The translations under genes were made by a program, and so were the position numbers. From NCBI RefSeq assembly GCF_012044895.1, contig NZ_CP050695.1, positions 1-64,000 on the forward strand: 64,000 nucleotides of DNA, in the 5' to 3' direction. This DNA comes from Aquisalimonas sp. 2447 (lineage in GTDB: Bacteria; Pseudomonadota; Gammaproteobacteria; Nitrococcales; Aquisalimonadaceae). The notes beneath the pieces were generated by a model that saw nothing but the letters and a program-made list of their open reading frames with translations, ran no database searches and had not been told where the DNA came from. Each line of letters opens with the position of its first letter. The stretch's first letter is position 1. This document shows, piece after piece, positions 38,498-48,321 of this stretch.

Positions 38498-38641
38498 GTG
38501 CCTGTTTGATGCTGCCCTGCTTCGACCCCCTGGCTCCGACGTTGTCGGCGACTGCCGGATCGGCCACGCCCAGTGGCACAACCCGCCGTGGCGGCGGTAG
38601 GATGCAGCGAACTTTGGTACCGGAACCGGACGGAGATACCC

Positions 38642-39313
38642 ATGAGCGAGGAAGTGCTGGATTGTGTCGAGGCGGGGGCGCGGGACAACGCCGTGGCCAG
38701 CGTCATCTGGCTGCACGGCCTGGGGGCCGACGGCCACGACTTCGAGCCCATTGTTCCCGAGCTGCGCCTGCCCGAAAACCTGCCCGTGCGCTTCGTCTTC
38801 CCGCACGCGCCGGTGCGACCGGTGACCCTCAACGGCGGCATGGCCATGCGGGCCTGGTACGACATCATCGCCCTGGGCGGCAATGCGCAGCAGGATGAGC
38901 CGGGGATTCGCGAGTCCGAGCAGCATGCCCATGCGCTGATCCGCCGTGAGAACGACCGCGGCATTCCCAGTGGCCGTATCGTTCTGGCCGGCTTCTCCCA
39001 GGGCGGCGCCATCGCCCTGCACACCGGCGTGCGCTATCCGGAGCCCCTGGCCGGGGTCATGGGCCTGTCCACCTATCTGCCACTTACCGAATCCGTCTCC
39101 GCGGAGCGAAGCAGCGCCAACAGTGACACGCCGATGTTCATGGCCCACGGCACCGCCGACCCGGTGCTGCCCATGCAGATGGGCCAGAAGTCCCGGGAAT
39201 TCCTGGAGCAGCTGGGCTACCGCGTGGAGTGGCACGACTACCCCATGGAACACGCGGTGTGCCTGGAGGAGATCCAGGCCATCGGCGACTGGCTGCAGCG
39301 GGTGCTGGCGTAG
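38642..39313 (+). CDS. Alpha/beta hydrolase, phospholipase/carboxylesterase family
   Basis: A 223-residue cytoplasmic esterase related to the EstB/YpfH-type carboxylesterases. The catalytic triad is visible: Ser in AGFSQGGAIAL (about 116), Asp in HGTADPVLP (about 169) and His in PMEHAVCLEE (about 202). Conserved start: VIWLHGLGADGHDF. The true start is ATG 38642; earlier in-frame codons lie in the repeat. It is divergent from lptM-lysA-dapF and convergent with argH. The natural ester is unknown; a short-chain acyl ester or lysophospholipid is likely for this family. Confidence 0.88.
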   Translation: MSEEVLDCVEAGARDNAVASVIWLHGLGADGHDFEPIVPELRLPENLPVRFVFPHAPVRPVTLNGGMAMRAWYDIIALGGNAQQDEPGIRESEQHAHALIRRENDRGIPSGRIVLAGFSQGGAIALHTGVRYPEPLAGVMGLSTYLPLTESVSAERSSANSDTPMFMAHGTADPVLPMQMGQKSREFLEQLGYRVEWHDYPMEHAVCLEEIQAIGDWLQRVLA

Positions 39314-39321
39314 AGCGAACC

Positions 39322-39412
39322 GTAGGGCGGACCTTCAGGTCCGCCGTCAAAAGCCATGCACGCCAAGGCGGCTTCTGGAAGCCTGATCGGCGGATCTGAA
39401 GATCCGCCCTAC
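39322..39412. repeat. REPIN overlapping the 3' end of argH
   Basis: GTAGGGCGGACC unit (39322-39345) and an inverted unit (39389-39412) with stem GGCGGATCT/AGATCCGCC, again compensatory. It fills the gap between the convergent esterase gene and argH. The TAG of the inverted unit's GTAGGG is the argH stop codon. Confidence 0.85.
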
Positions 39413-40806
39413 GCCTGGTTCAGGCGCTCGCGTGCCTTCTTGACCTGCGCCCGCACCTGCGCCGGGGCGGTGCCGCCGATGTGGTTGCGGGCGGCCAGGG
39501 AGCCTTCCAGGGTGAGCACCTCGTAGACGTCGTCACCGATGGTGTCGGAGAAGCCCTGCAGGGTGGCCAGATCCATGTCGGCCAGGTCCACGCCGTTGTC
39601 CACCCCGTGGCGGACGGCGGCGCCGACGATGGCGTGGGCGTCGCGGAAGGCCACGCCCTGGCGCACCAGGTAGTCGGCCAGGTCCGTCGCGGTGGAAAAC
39701 CCCTTCTTGGCCGCGGCGAACATGTTGTCCCGTTTGGGCGCCATGGCCGGCACCATGTCGGCGAAGGCGCGCAGACAGTCCAGCACCGTGTCCACGGTAT
39801 CGAACAGCGGCTCCTTGTCCTCCTGGTTGTCCCGGTTGTAGGCCAGCGGCTGGGACTTCATCAGCGTCAGCAGACCCACCAGGTGGCCGTTCACCCGGGC
39901 GGTCTTGCCGCGCACGATCTCCGCCACGTCCGGGTTCTTCTTCTGCGGCATGATGCTGGAGCCGGTACAGAAGCGGTCCGGCAGGTCGACGAAGTCGAAC
40001 ATGGGCGAGGTCCAGAGGATCATCTCCTCGGCCATGCGCGAGGTGTGGGTCAGCAGAATCGCCGCCGCCGCCGTGAACTCCATGGCGAAGTCGCGATCCG
40101 ACACTGAATCCAGCGAGTTGTCGCTGGGGCGGTCAAAGTCGAGCTCCGCGCAGGTCATGTCGCGGTCGATGGGGTAACTGGTTCCCGCCAGGGCCGCCGA
40201 CCCCAGGGGCATGACGTTCAGCCGCCGCCGGCAGTCTTCCATGCGCGCCTGGTCCCGCACCAGCATCTCGTACCAGGCCAGCAGGTGGTGGCCGAAACTC
40301 AGCGGCTGGGCCACCTGCAGGTGGGTGAACCCGGGCATGATGGTGTCCGCCTCGCGGTCGGCGAGCTCCACCAGCCCCCGCTGGAAGCGCATGAGCTCCG
40401 CGCAGACGGCATCGATCGCCTCGCGCAGGTAAAGCCGGATATCGGTGGCGATCTGATCGTTGCGCGAGCGCCCGGTATGCAGCTTCTTGCCCGCCTCGCC
40501 GATGCGATCGGTGAGGCGCTTTTCGATGTTCATGTGCACATCTTCCAGGGCTGGTGACCACTGGAACTCGCCGCCATCGATCTCCGCCTCGATCTCCCGC
40601 AGCCCTTGGACGATGGCATCGCGGTCCGCCTCGGTGAGCACCCCCCCGGCGGCGAGCATGCGCGCATGGGCAATGGAGCCCCGGATGTCCTGTCGGTACA
40701 GCCGCCGGTCGAAGTGCTCCGAGGCGGTGAAAGCCTCGACGAAGGCGTCAGTCGCTTCGGTGAAGCGGCCGGTCCAGAGTTGCTGGCTGGAGTTGTTATC
40801 GCTCAT
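39409..40806 (-). CDS. argH: Argininosuccinate lyase
   Basis: Last step of arginine synthesis: cleaves argininosuccinate to arginine and fumarate. The 465 residues carry the fumarase/aspartase superfamily signature [12 protein letters not shown] (about 285-296), HTGRSRNDQ (about 110-118) and TGRF near the N-terminus. ATG 40806 gives a normal family length; earlier in-frame starts cross a foldback repeat. It is next to algZ, as in Pseudomonas. Its stop codon TAG is supplied by a REP unit. Confidence 0.96.
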   Translation of the reverse strand: MSDNNSSQQLWTGRFTEATDAFVEAFTASEHFDRRLYRQDIRGSIAHARMLAAGGVLTEADRDAIVQGLREIEAEIDGGEFQWSPALEDVHMNIEKRLTDRIGEAGKKLHTGRSRNDQIATDIRLYLREAIDAVCAELMRFQRGLVELADREADTIMPGFTHLQVAQPLSFGHHLLAWYEMLVRDQARMEDCRRRLNVMPLGSAALAGTSYPIDRDMTCAELDFDRPSDNSLDSVSDRDFAMEFTAAAAILLTHTSRMAEEMILWTSPMFDFVDLPDRFCTGSSIMPQKKNPDVAEIVRGKTARVNGHLVGLLTLMKSQPLAYNRDNQEDKEPLFDTVDTVLDCLRAFADMVPAMAPKRDNMFAAAKKGFSTATDLADYLVRQGVAFRDAHAIVGAAVRHGVDNGVDLADMDLATLQGFSDTIGDDVYEVLTLEGSLAARNHIGGTAPAQVRAQVKKARERLNQA

Positions 40807-40882
40807 GGATGGAGAACCGATGTCGGCGGTGGATGTAGAGGGCGTCGAGCGAAGGTTCAATCGCTGACGCGCCACGCGTGGG

Positions 40883-40980
40883 ACCCGGGTTTCCGGTGAC
40901 GGACCGTCTCCAGCCATGGACGGCTGGAGACGAGCGTACAGGGATGTATCCACAGCGTGTCCGTCACCGGAAACGCGGGT
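40883..40980 (+). repeat. Covariant foldback element, family 1, copy C
   Basis: Outer arms 40883-40904 and 40959-40980 pair with one mismatch (21 of 22). The core is on the complementary strand relative to copies A and B. The plus strand shows an inner hairpin TCTCCAGCC/GGCTGGAGA with loop ATGGAC, then TACAGGGATGTA at 40937-40948, preceded by G, matching RUACARGGAUGU fully. The element lies 110 bp before algZ, so the plus strand is the sense strand of its leader. Confidence 0.85.
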
Positions 40981-41089
40981 TCTACGCCCCGGATCGAAGC
41001 CCCAGAGTATATCAGCGCCGGAACACCCGCTGCTTGCCGTGCGCTCCGTCACCCACCACACTTGACGGCAAACGGCCCAACGGCGCGCC

Positions 41090-42190
41090 ATGGACAACAA
41101 CCAACGAACTGACACGCCGGTCGACACCGGCTTCCTGCCGGACTTCTGCAACCTGCGCACCATCCTGGTGGTGGTGGTGATCGCCGAGTTGCTGGTGTTC
41201 GTGCTGGTGCTTGCCCAGCCCCCCGGAGTTGATCGCTGGCATGCGCTGAGTCTGTATACCCTCTACGTCCAGTGGATCGCCCTCGGCTGCACCGTGGCTC
41301 TGTGCCTCAGCCGTGGCTGGCTTGCCCGCATGCGTCCCCAAAAGGCCGGCATGATCGCCTGGCTGATGGTGCTCGCCATCACCGCTGCCGTCGCCTGGCT
41401 TGCATGGAGCCTGGTGCTCACCGCGGGCGGCGATCACCCCGCGGGCTTCATCCTCCGCAGCCTGGGCATTGCCGCACTGGTGTCCGCCCTGGCCCTACGC
41501 TACTTCTACCTGCAACAGGACTGGCGGCGGCGCGTCGAAGGCGCCTCCGCCGCCCGCGTGCAGGCCCTGCAGGCGCGCATTCGCCCCCACTTCCTGTTCA
41601 ACAGCCTCAACACCATCGCGTCCATGATCCGTGCCCGACCCGAGCAGGCCGAAACCGCCGTGGAAGACCTGGCCGACCTGTTCCGCGCCAGCCTCGAATC
41701 CGGTGACCGTCTGGCGAGACTGGATGACGAGATCCAGCTGGCGGAAGGGTACCTGCACATGGAGGAGCTCCGCCTGGGGGAACGCCTGGTGGTGGAGTGG
41801 CAGATTGACGCACTGCCCGGCGACGCCGCGCTGCCGCCGCTGACCCTGCAGCCGCTGCTGGAGAACGCCGTCTACCATGGCATCGAGCCCCGCCGGGATG
41901 GCGGTACCATCCGTATCCTGGGCCAGTGCCAGGAGCACACCCTGATGATCTGCGTCGACAATCCGCTGCCCGCCCCGGGGCGGGATGGGGCCTCCCAGGG
42001 CGGGCTGGGCATGGCCCAGGCCAACGTGGCCGAGCGGTTACGCCACGCGTTTGGCACCACCGCGGAGCTGCTGACGGCGACGGACGCAGAGCGGTACCGT
42101 GTCTGCCTCCATCTGCCGTACCGGCCGGTGGGCGCCGGAACACAGGGAGGCAGTGACGGAGAGAGCGATGCGCATCCTCATCGTCGATGA
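41090..42190 (+). CDS. algZ: AlgZ/FimS-type sensor histidine kinase
   Basis: Unorthodox LytS-type inner-membrane kinase, partner of AlgR. The first 145 residues hold several membrane segments (for example [21 protein letters not shown]). The kinase half has the atypical H-box [15 protein letters not shown] (about 165-179) and an ATPase domain with [15 protein letters not shown] and [14 protein letters not shown]. The 366-residue length fits. It lies next to argH and directly upstream of algR, as in Pseudomonas aeruginosa, where this pair regulates alginate, twitching and rhamnolipids. Confidence 0.92.
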   Translation: MDNNQRTDTPVDTGFLPDFCNLRTILVVVVIAELLVFVLVLAQPPGVDRWHALSLYTLYVQWIALGCTVALCLSRGWLARMRPQKAGMIAWLMVLAITAAVAWLAWSLVLTAGGDHPAGFILRSLGIAALVSALALRYFYLQQDWRRRVEGASAARVQALQARIRPHFLFNSLNTIASMIRARPEQAETAVEDLADLFRASLESGDRLARLDDEIQLAEGYLHMEELRLGERLVVEWQIDALPGDAALPPLTLQPLLENAVYHGIEPRRDGGTIRILGQCQEHTLMICVDNPLPAPGRDGASQGGLGMAQANVAERLRHAFGTTAELLTATDAERYRVCLHLPYRPVGAGTQGGSDGESDAHPHRR

Positions 42191-42920
42191 CGAAGCCCCG
42201 GCTCGCGAACGGCTGGCACAGCAGGTGTCCGACCTGGGCGGGCACGAGGTGGTGGCCGGCGCCAGCGACGGCGACGAGGCCATCCGCCTGGCCCGCAAGC
42301 ACCAGCCGGACGTGGTGCTCATGGACATCCGTATGCCCGGCACCGACGGCGTCGCCGCCGCCCGCGCTCTGGCGGATGCTGATGCGCCACCGGCGGTGAT
42401 CTTTGTCACCGCATACGGCGAACACGCTCTGGCCGCCTTCGATGCCCAGGCGGTGGACTACCTGGTCAAGCCCGTGCGACGCCAGCGCCTGCAGCAGGCA
42501 CTTGAACGCGCCTGCCGGGTCACCCGGCCGCAGTTGGAGGCCCTGGGTACCCAGGGCGGCAGCGGCGAGGGGCCCCGGGGCCACATTCTCTGCCGGCGTC
42601 GGGGGGTGCTGGAGCTCCTGCCGGTGGCGGATATCCACTACCTCCGGGCCGATAACAAGTATGTCAGTGTCTGCCATACCGGTGGCGAAGACCTGATCGA
42701 GGAATCCCTGCGCCAGCTGGAAGACGAGTTCAACGGCTGGTTCGTGCGCATTCACCGCAATGCCCTGGTGGCCCGGGACCGGCTCGGGCGGCTCGAGAAG
42801 GACGGCGCCGGCCGCTACTGCCTGGCGCTCCGTGGGCTGACCGCCCGGCTTGAAGTCAGTCGCCGGCACGTCAGTCACGTCAAGGAGCTGCTTGAGTCCA
42901 TGGGCCAGCCATCGGGCTGA
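42168..42920 (+). CDS. algR: AlgR-type LytTR response regulator
   Basis: DNA-binding response regulator. The 250 residues comprise a receiver domain (about 1-120; acidic VDDE, phosphoacceptor Asp53 in LMDIRMPG) and a LytTR DNA-binding domain (about 150-245) with the pattern [11 protein letters not shown] and [17 protein letters not shown] 42168 follows GGAGAG and overlaps the 3' end of algZ by 23 bp. Followed by hemC as in Pseudomonas. Confidence 0.93.
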   Translation: MRILIVDDEAPARERLAQQVSDLGGHEVVAGASDGDEAIRLARKHQPDVVLMDIRMPGTDGVAAARALADADAPPAVIFVTAYGEHALAAFDAQAVDYLVKPVRRQRLQQALERACRVTRPQLEALGTQGGSGEGPRGHILCRRRGVLELLPVADIHYLRADNKYVSVCHTGGEDLIEESLRQLEDEFNGWFVRIHRNALVARDRLGRLEKDGAGRYCLALRGLTARLEVSRRHVSHVKELLESMGQPSG

Positions 42921-43009
42921 GGGGCCGCCCGCTGGAGCGCGGGATTCGGCAGCCATGGTCAACTCGTGGCATCCTGTTGCGTCACCGCACCACGCCCGAG
43001 GAGCCCGGA

Positions 43010-43951
43010 ATGTCCGTCGAGACGCTGCGTATTGCCACTCGTAAATCACCCCTCGCCGTGTGGCAGGCCGAGCACGTTGCCGAACGGCTGCAGGCGGCGC
43101 ATCCCGGGCTGAACGTCGAGCTTGTGCGCATGAGTACGCGCGGTGATCGCATCCTTGATGCGCCGTTGGCGCGCATCGGCGGCAAGGGATTGTTTCTCAA
43201 GGAGCTGGAAGAGGGGCTTCTGGACGGGCGTGCCGATATCGCCGTGCACTCCATGAAGGATGTCCCCGCCGCCATCACCCCCGACCTCCATCTGCCGGTG
43301 ATTCCCGAGCGGGCGGATCCCCGTGATGCCTTTCTCTCCGTACACTACACCAGCCTGTCCGACATCCCCGAAGGCGGCCTTGTGGGGAGTGCCAGTCTGC
43401 GTCGCCAGTGCCAGATCCGCGCGGCGCGGCCCGATCTGCGGGTCGAGACCTTGCGAGGCAGCGTGAATACCCGGCTGGCAAAGCTCGATGAAGGTCAGTT
43501 CGACGCCATCATTCTCGCCGCATCCGGCCTCCAGCGCCTGCAGATGGAGGCGCGCATCACACGCACCCTGCCGCCGGAGGAAAGCCTGCCCGCCGTGGGC
43601 CAGGGAGCGCTGGGGATCCAGTGCCGCACGGGCGACGATGTGGTGGAGCGGTTGATCGCACCGCTGGATCATCAGCACAGCCATATCCGCGTTGCTGCGG
43701 AGCGGGCCATGAACCGGGAGCTTGAAGGCAGTTGTCAGGTGCCCTTCGGCGCCTACGCCGAACTGGATGGTGACCGCCTGCGTCTGCGAGGCCTGGTGGG
43801 TTCACCGGATGGCAGCGAGGTTGTCCGGGGGGAAATCACCGGCACCGCCGCCGAGGCCGACACCCTGGGAACCGCTCTCGGAAGGGATCTTCTTGATCGC
43901 GGCGCCCGCGAGATCCTCACGCGGCTGTTCGCCGAGGACGAGGCCCACTGA
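43010..43951 (+). CDS. hemC: Porphobilinogen deaminase (hydroxymethylbilane synthase)
   Basis: Polymerises four porphobilinogens into hydroxymethylbilane. The 313 residues show [18 protein letters not shown] at the N-terminus, [11 protein letters not shown], and the dipyrromethane-binding Cys in [17 protein letters not shown] (about 244). ATG 43010 gives the family length. It starts the hemC-hemD-hemX-hemY run. Confidence 0.97.
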   Translation: MSVETLRIATRKSPLAVWQAEHVAERLQAAHPGLNVELVRMSTRGDRILDAPLARIGGKGLFLKELEEGLLDGRADIAVHSMKDVPAAITPDLHLPVIPERADPRDAFLSVHYTSLSDIPEGGLVGSASLRRQCQIRAARPDLRVETLRGSVNTRLAKLDEGQFDAIILAASGLQRLQMEARITRTLPPEESLPAVGQGALGIQCRTGDDVVERLIAPLDHQHSHIRVAAERAMNRELEGSCQVPFGAYAELDGDRLRLRGLVGSPDGSEVVRGEITGTAAEADTLGTALGRDLLDRGAREILTRLFAEDEAH

Positions 43952-43954
43952 GCC

Positions 43955-44761
43955 GTGTCCGCGGGCGACGGCGAGCTCGCCGGCGTGGGTGTGCTGGTGA
44001 CACGGCCGGCGCACCAGGCCGAGCCCCTGTGCGCCGAACTGGAACGGCGGGGCGCCACCGTCACCCGTTTTCCGGTGCTGGCAATCGGTCCGCCCGAGGA
44101 CCCGGCAGCCAGGGATCAGGGAATCCAGCGGCTGGCCGTGATGGACTGGGTCATTTTTGTCAGCCCCAATGCTGTGCATGCCCTGCTCGGTCGCCTGCAT
44201 GAACTGGGTTGCGCCTGGCCAACCGGCGTGCGCACCGCCGGAGTCGGTGCCGGTACCGCCGCGGCGCTGGAAGAGTGGGGGCTGCATGTGGACTGTGTGC
44301 CGGATACTGGATTCGACAGTGAATCCCTGCTGGTGCAGCCGGCGTTCCGGCAGATGACCGGGCGGCGGACTATGCTGGTGCGAGGCGACGGTGGGCGGGA
44401 GATTCTGCGGCAAACCCTGGAGACGCGTGGCGCCGAGGTCGATGTGGTGACCGCGTACCGTCGCCTGCGGCCCGCCACGGACCCGGCGGTGCTGGACGCT
44501 GCATGGGCAGGCGGGGCGCTGGATGTGGCTGTGGTGACCAGCAGTACTGCGTTGGATAACCTGCTCACGCTGGCCGGGCCGCGGCGCCGTGAGCGCTTGC
44601 TTGCCACTGGCCTGGTGGTGATCAGCGAGCGTGTTGCCGCCCGGGCCTCGGGGCTTGGGTTCGCTAATGGTATTGTTGCAATAGAAGGCACCAGCGCAGC
44701 GGCCATGAGTGATGCCGTGGCCCGCTGGGCGAACGAAAACCGGAGACAGGCCAACCCATGA
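43955..44761 (+). CDS. hemD: Uroporphyrinogen-III synthase
   Basis: Cyclises hydroxymethylbilane with inversion of ring D. The 268-residue two-domain protein is poorly conserved as usual; GVLVTRPAHQAEPLCAELE and VFVSPNAVHALL are recognisable, and the C-terminal domain has VVTSSTALDNLLTL. GTG 43955 is the likely start, 3 bp after the hemC stop. It overlaps hemX by 4 bp. Confidence 0.92.
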   Translation: MSAGDGELAGVGVLVTRPAHQAEPLCAELERRGATVTRFPVLAIGPPEDPAARDQGIQRLAVMDWVIFVSPNAVHALLGRLHELGCAWPTGVRTAGVGAGTAAALEEWGLHVDCVPDTGFDSESLLVQPAFRQMTGRRTMLVRGDGGREILRQTLETRGAEVDVVTAYRRLRPATDPAVLDAAWAGGALDVAVVTSSTALDNLLTLAGPRRRERLLATGLVVISERVAARASGLGFANGIVAIEGTSAAAMSDAVARWANENRRQANP

Positions 44762-46005
44762 CTGATCCTTCCAGGAACAACGACAAACCGGATGAACCGT
44801 CAACGGAGAGCACCGTCGACGAATCCACGCGGCCGCAGGCAGAGACAGCCGCCGCTGAGAGCGACGCGGTCACGCCGGAAGGTGGCCAGGGCAATGGTGG
44901 TGCCCCGGTGCCCGCCACCGGCGCTGCAGATGGCGGTGACGGTGGCAATCGCCGTGCACTGACCACGGCGACGGTGGCCTTGATCGTGGCGCTGCTGGTG
45001 CTGGTGGCCGTTGCTGTCGGCGGCTGGTGGCTCTGGGATCGGCTGCAGGCCCTGGAGGACGCCAGCGACGAGTATGCCGAGCGCATGGAAGTCGCCGAGC
45101 TGCGGGAACAGCTGAGCAGCCGCGACGAGCGGCTCACTGGCCGGGTGGACAACCTTTCCGAGGAGCATGCCAGCCACGTTCGCTCGCTGGCTCGGGCCGA
45201 GGAGAGCATGGAGACCATCCGCGAAAGCCAGCGGCGGGCGGATGAGCAGATGGACCGGATCGAAGAGCTGGCCGCTGCGCACCGGGACGACTGGATCCAC
45301 GCCGAGGCCGCCTACCTCTACGGCATCGCGCGGTACCGCACCCGTTTCCATGGTGACGTGGACGGCGCCCTGCAGGCCCTGAAGGAGGCGGACAGGCTGC
45401 TGGAGGAACTCGGCGGTGAGACCGTCGAGCAACGCCAGGCTGTCGCCGATGCCATCAATGCCCTGCTCGACGTGCGCCGCCCCGACCGCGAAGGCATGGC
45501 CGGAGACCTCCGTGGTCTGATCAGGGCGATCGATACCTGGCCTCTGAAACAGCCCGAACGGCGGGTGGAAACCGGCGAGGTCCCGCGCCAGCGCGAAGCA
45601 GAGCTGGACTCCCTGGAAGGCTGGGCCGATGCCGGCGTCCGCGCCTGGGAGCAGTTCCGTGAGGCCATTGGTTCGCTGGTGGTGGTGCGTCGGGACGAGG
45701 CGCCACCGCGCCTCATGGCACCCGAGGAGAGCCACTACCTGCGCGAGAATCTGCGGTTGAAACTGCTCACCGCGAGGCTGGCGCTGCTCGACGGCGAGAC
45801 GGCGATCTACCGCGACAGCCTCGCGGATGTGGAGGATTGGCTGGAGCGTCACTTCGAGACCGACGACGACAGCGTGCGCGAGGCCCTGAGCACGGTTCGG
45901 GATCTGCGTGATGCCCGTCTGACCGCGGACCTGCCGGACCTTGGCGAGATCCTGCCGGATCACAGGGCACCGGCTCGGGGCGCGACCAGGGAGGATGCTG
46001 AATGA
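44758..46005 (+). CDS. hemX: HemX-like inner-membrane protein
   Basis: Single-pass inner-membrane protein, annotated as uroporphyrinogen-III methylase-like but without the enzyme fold. The 415 residues have an acidic, disordered N-terminus (about 1-65), one membrane helix (about 66-91) and a coiled coil (about 95-165), then a periplasmic alpha-helical domain. ATGA overlap with hemD; 4-bp overlap with hemY. It is thought to organise haem synthesis. Confidence 0.88.
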   Translation: MTDPSRNNDKPDEPSTESTVDESTRPQAETAAAESDAVTPEGGQGNGGAPVPATGAADGGDGGNRRALTTATVALIVALLVLVAVAVGGWWLWDRLQALEDASDEYAERMEVAELREQLSSRDERLTGRVDNLSEEHASHVRSLARAEESMETIRESQRRADEQMDRIEELAAAHRDDWIHAEAAYLYGIARYRTRFHGDVDGALQALKEADRLLEELGGETVEQRQAVADAINALLDVRRPDREGMAGDLRGLIRAIDTWPLKQPERRVETGEVPRQREAELDSLEGWADAGVRAWEQFREAIGSLVVVRRDEAPPRLMAPEESHYLRENLRLKLLTARLALLDGETAIYRDSLADVEDWLERHFETDDDSVREALSTVRDLRDARLTADLPDLGEILPDHRAPARGATREDAE

Positions 46006-47261
46006 AACGCCTGTTCGTCATCCTCGTTATTCTGTTCGCCAGCGCCGCGGCGGCCATCTGGTTCCACGAGCAGTCCGGGTACGTGCTCGTCTCCGTCGGT
46101 GGCACTGCCGTGGAGACTAGCCTGTTCTTTGCCGTGGGTGCCGTCGTCGTTGCGGTCATCGCCGTGCTGGTGGTTGTCGGCGTGCTACGGCGTGCCGGTT
46201 CCATGCCCCGGAACATGCGCCGCTGGATGGCCGAGCGTCGCGCCGGACGTGCCCGCGGACGGCTGGTGCGTGGCCTGGCCCGGCTAGCCGAGGGCAACTA
46301 CCAGCAGGCCGAGCGCTCGCTGATCCAATCCGTGGACGCCAGCGAAACGCCGGTGCTCCACTACCTGAGTGCGGCCTGGGCCGCCCACCGCTCCGGTGCC
46401 GACGGTCGCCGCGACAGCTACCTGGCCCTGGCCGACAAGGCCGATCCCGATGCGCGCCTGGCCATTGGGCTGCTGCAGGCCCAGCTGTACCTGGAAGACG
46501 AACAGTGGGAGACGGCGTTCGCGACCTTGAACCTGCTCCAGGAGCGGTATCCGCGGCATTCGCGGGTGCTGCACCTGCTGGTGCGCGCCTGTGAAGTGCT
46601 GGGTGAGTGGGAGCGGGTTCTGGATCTGCTGCCGCGTCTGCGCCGCCACGCGGAGATGGACTCGGCGCGGCTGCAGCAACTGGAGCGCAAGGCCGCCATC
46701 GGTCTGCTGGATCAGGCTTCGCGGCAGTCCATGGATGCCGTGGAACGCGCCTGGGCGCGGTTGCCGCGCCATCTCAACGACGACCCGGAGGTTCTCCTGG
46801 CGTATGCCGATGCCGCGCTCGGCAATGCACCGGGCAGCGAACAACTGGAGAAGCGCCTGCGCCTCGCCCTTCGCGGCAAATGGGATCCGCGCTACGTGGA
46901 CCGCTACGGGCGCCTGCAGCTGGACGATCCCGAGCGGCCCTTCAACATTGCCGAGGGCTGGCTGCGCGAGCATCCGGAGGATCCGGACCTGCTCCTGGCA
47001 GTGGGCCGACTGGCCGTCCGCAGCCGCCTTTGGGGGCGGGCGCGCTCGTATCTGGAAGCCTGCGTTGCCCGCAAACCCAGTGCCGAGGCCTCCTACCTGC
47101 TGGCGGACCTGCTGGAACACATGGGCGAGCGTGATGCTGCCCGTCGTGCCTACCGGCGCGCCGCCGAACAGGCCGCCGGCCTGCAGCCGCTCCCCGAACT
47201 GGAGCATCTGCGCCAGCCGCAGCCCAGCGAGGCCGGGGAGACTCGCGAGAAGTCGGCGTAG
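46002..47261 (+). CDS. hemY: HemY-like protein with TPR repeats
   Basis: Inner-membrane protein with two N-terminal helices (about 1-22 and 40-62) and a periplasmic TPR region (about 90-400; for example LYLEDEQWETAFATLNLL). It is not a protoporphyrinogen oxidase despite the name. The 419 residues match the family (E. coli 398). Coupled to hemX by a 4-bp overlap. The stop codon TAG lies inside the head of a compact REP unit. Confidence 0.9.
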   Translation: MKRLFVILVILFASAAAAIWFHEQSGYVLVSVGGTAVETSLFFAVGAVVVAVIAVLVVVGVLRRAGSMPRNMRRWMAERRAGRARGRLVRGLARLAEGNYQQAERSLIQSVDASETPVLHYLSAAWAAHRSGADGRRDSYLALADKADPDARLAIGLLQAQLYLEDEQWETAFATLNLLQERYPRHSRVLHLLVRACEVLGEWERVLDLLPRLRRHAEMDSARLQQLERKAAIGLLDQASRQSMDAVERAWARLPRHLNDDPEVLLAYADAALGNAPGSEQLEKRLRLALRGKWDPRYVDRYGRLQLDDPERPFNIAEGWLREHPEDPDLLLAVGRLAVRSRLWGRARSYLEACVARKPSAEASYLLADLLEHMGERDAARRAYRRAAEQAAGLQPLPELEHLRQPQPSEAGETREKSA

Positions 47262-47285
47262 GGCGGACCTGAAGGTCCGCCCTAC
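47258..47285. repeat. Compact REP palindrome at the 3' end of hemY
   Basis: GTAGGGCGGACCT and its complement form a 28-bp near-perfect palindrome, as if the two units of a REPIN had collapsed into one. It lies between convergent hemY and qor and provides the hemY stop codon. Confidence 0.8.
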
Positions 47286-47309
47286 TGTCGGCTCCGAGCT
47301 CGCGCTTAC

Positions 47310-48290
47310 TCAGTCCAGGGTCAGCACCGTCGACCCCGTGGTCCGGCGTCCTTCCAGCGCCCGGTGCGCTTCGGCAGCGTCCTTCAGCGGGAAGCGGTGA
47401 TTGACTTCGATGGTCACCACCCCCTTCTGCACCAGATCGAACAGTTCGCCTGCGGCGTTTTCCAGCTCCTCGCGGGCGGCCACGTAGTTGAACAGCGTCG
47501 GCCGGGTGATGAACAGCGAGCCCTTCGCCGCCAGGGCGCCCAGATTCAGCGGTGCCACCGGCCCCGAGGACTGGCCGAAGGTCACCATCAGGCCGCGGGG
47601 CCGCAGGCAGTCCAGGGAGCCGTCAAAGGTGGCCTGGCCCACGGAGTCGTAGACCACCGGCAGGCCCACGCCGCCGGTCAGCTCCTTCACCCGCTGCACG
47701 AAATCCTCGGTGTTGTAGTTGATGGTGTGGTGGCAACCGTGGGCGCGGGCGAGTTCCGCCTTTTCCTCGTTGCCCACGGTACCGATCACCGTCGCCCCCA
47801 GGTGGCTGGCCCACTGGCACACAATCAGGCCCACCCCGCCGGCCGCCGCATGGATCAGGATGGTGTCGCCGGCCTTCACTGGGTAGGTGCGCCGCAGCAG
47901 ATACCAGGCCGTCATGCCCTTGAGCATCATGGCGGCGGCGGTCTCGTCGCTGATGCCGTCCGGCACTTTCACCAGTCGGTCCGCGGCCATGACGCGCTGT
48001 TCGCAGTAGGCGCCCGGCGGGCCGGCCGCGTACGCGACCCGGTCACCGGGCGCAACGTGGGTCACATCCGGGCCCACGGCCTCCACCACGCCGGCCGCCT
48101 CCATGCCCGGGGTGAAAGGCAGCTGCGGCGGCGGATACAGGCCCGTGCGGAAATACACGTCGATGAAGTTCAGCCCCACTACCGTGTGCCGGATCAACGC
48201 CTGTCCCTGACCAGGCTCACCGACGCTGACGTCCTCCCAGGCCATGTTCTCCGGGCCGCCGGTTTGCTGAACGACGATTGCCTTGGCCAT
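47310..48290 (-). CDS. NADPH:quinone oxidoreductase, zinc-free MDR family
   Basis: Medium-chain dehydrogenase/reductase of the zeta-crystallin/Qor type, reducing quinones with NADPH. The 326 residues have VGLNFIDVYFRTGLYP near the N-terminus, the nucleotide-binding AAAGGVGLIVCQWASHLGA (about 146-164) and no zinc ligands. ATG 48290 follows GGAGGGG. It is convergent with hemY, 31 bp downstream of maeB on the same strand. Confidence 0.9.
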   Translation of the reverse strand: MAKAIVVQQTGGPENMAWEDVSVGEPGQGQALIRHTVVGLNFIDVYFRTGLYPPPQLPFTPGMEAAGVVEAVGPDVTHVAPGDRVAYAAGPPGAYCEQRVMAADRLVKVPDGISDETAAAMMLKGMTAWYLLRRTYPVKAGDTILIHAAAGGVGLIVCQWASHLGATVIGTVGNEEKAELARAHGCHHTINYNTEDFVQRVKELTGGVGLPVVYDSVGQATFDGSLDCLRPRGLMVTFGQSSGPVAPLNLGALAAKGSLFITRPTLFNYVAAREELENAAGELFDLVQKGVVTIEVNHRFPLKDAAEAHRALEGRRTTGSTVLTLD

Positions 48291-48321
48291 TGTTTCCCCT
48301 CCTCCAGTTGTCTCGTGTTGG

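Larger units (their letters stand above)
38150..38641. other. Gene-free stretch between divergent lptM and the esterase gene
   Basis: The 492 bases include a REP-like unit (38226-38248), a perfect small dyad GTGCATC-TT-GATGCAC at 38280-38295, and family-1 foldback copy B (38384-38497). The remaining bases must hold two promoters. I see no gene here. Confidence 0.8.

Noticed and set aside
46002-47261. hemY taken as protoporphyrinogen oxidase.
   Set aside because: The sequence has two membrane helices and TPR repeats, with no flavin-binding motif.
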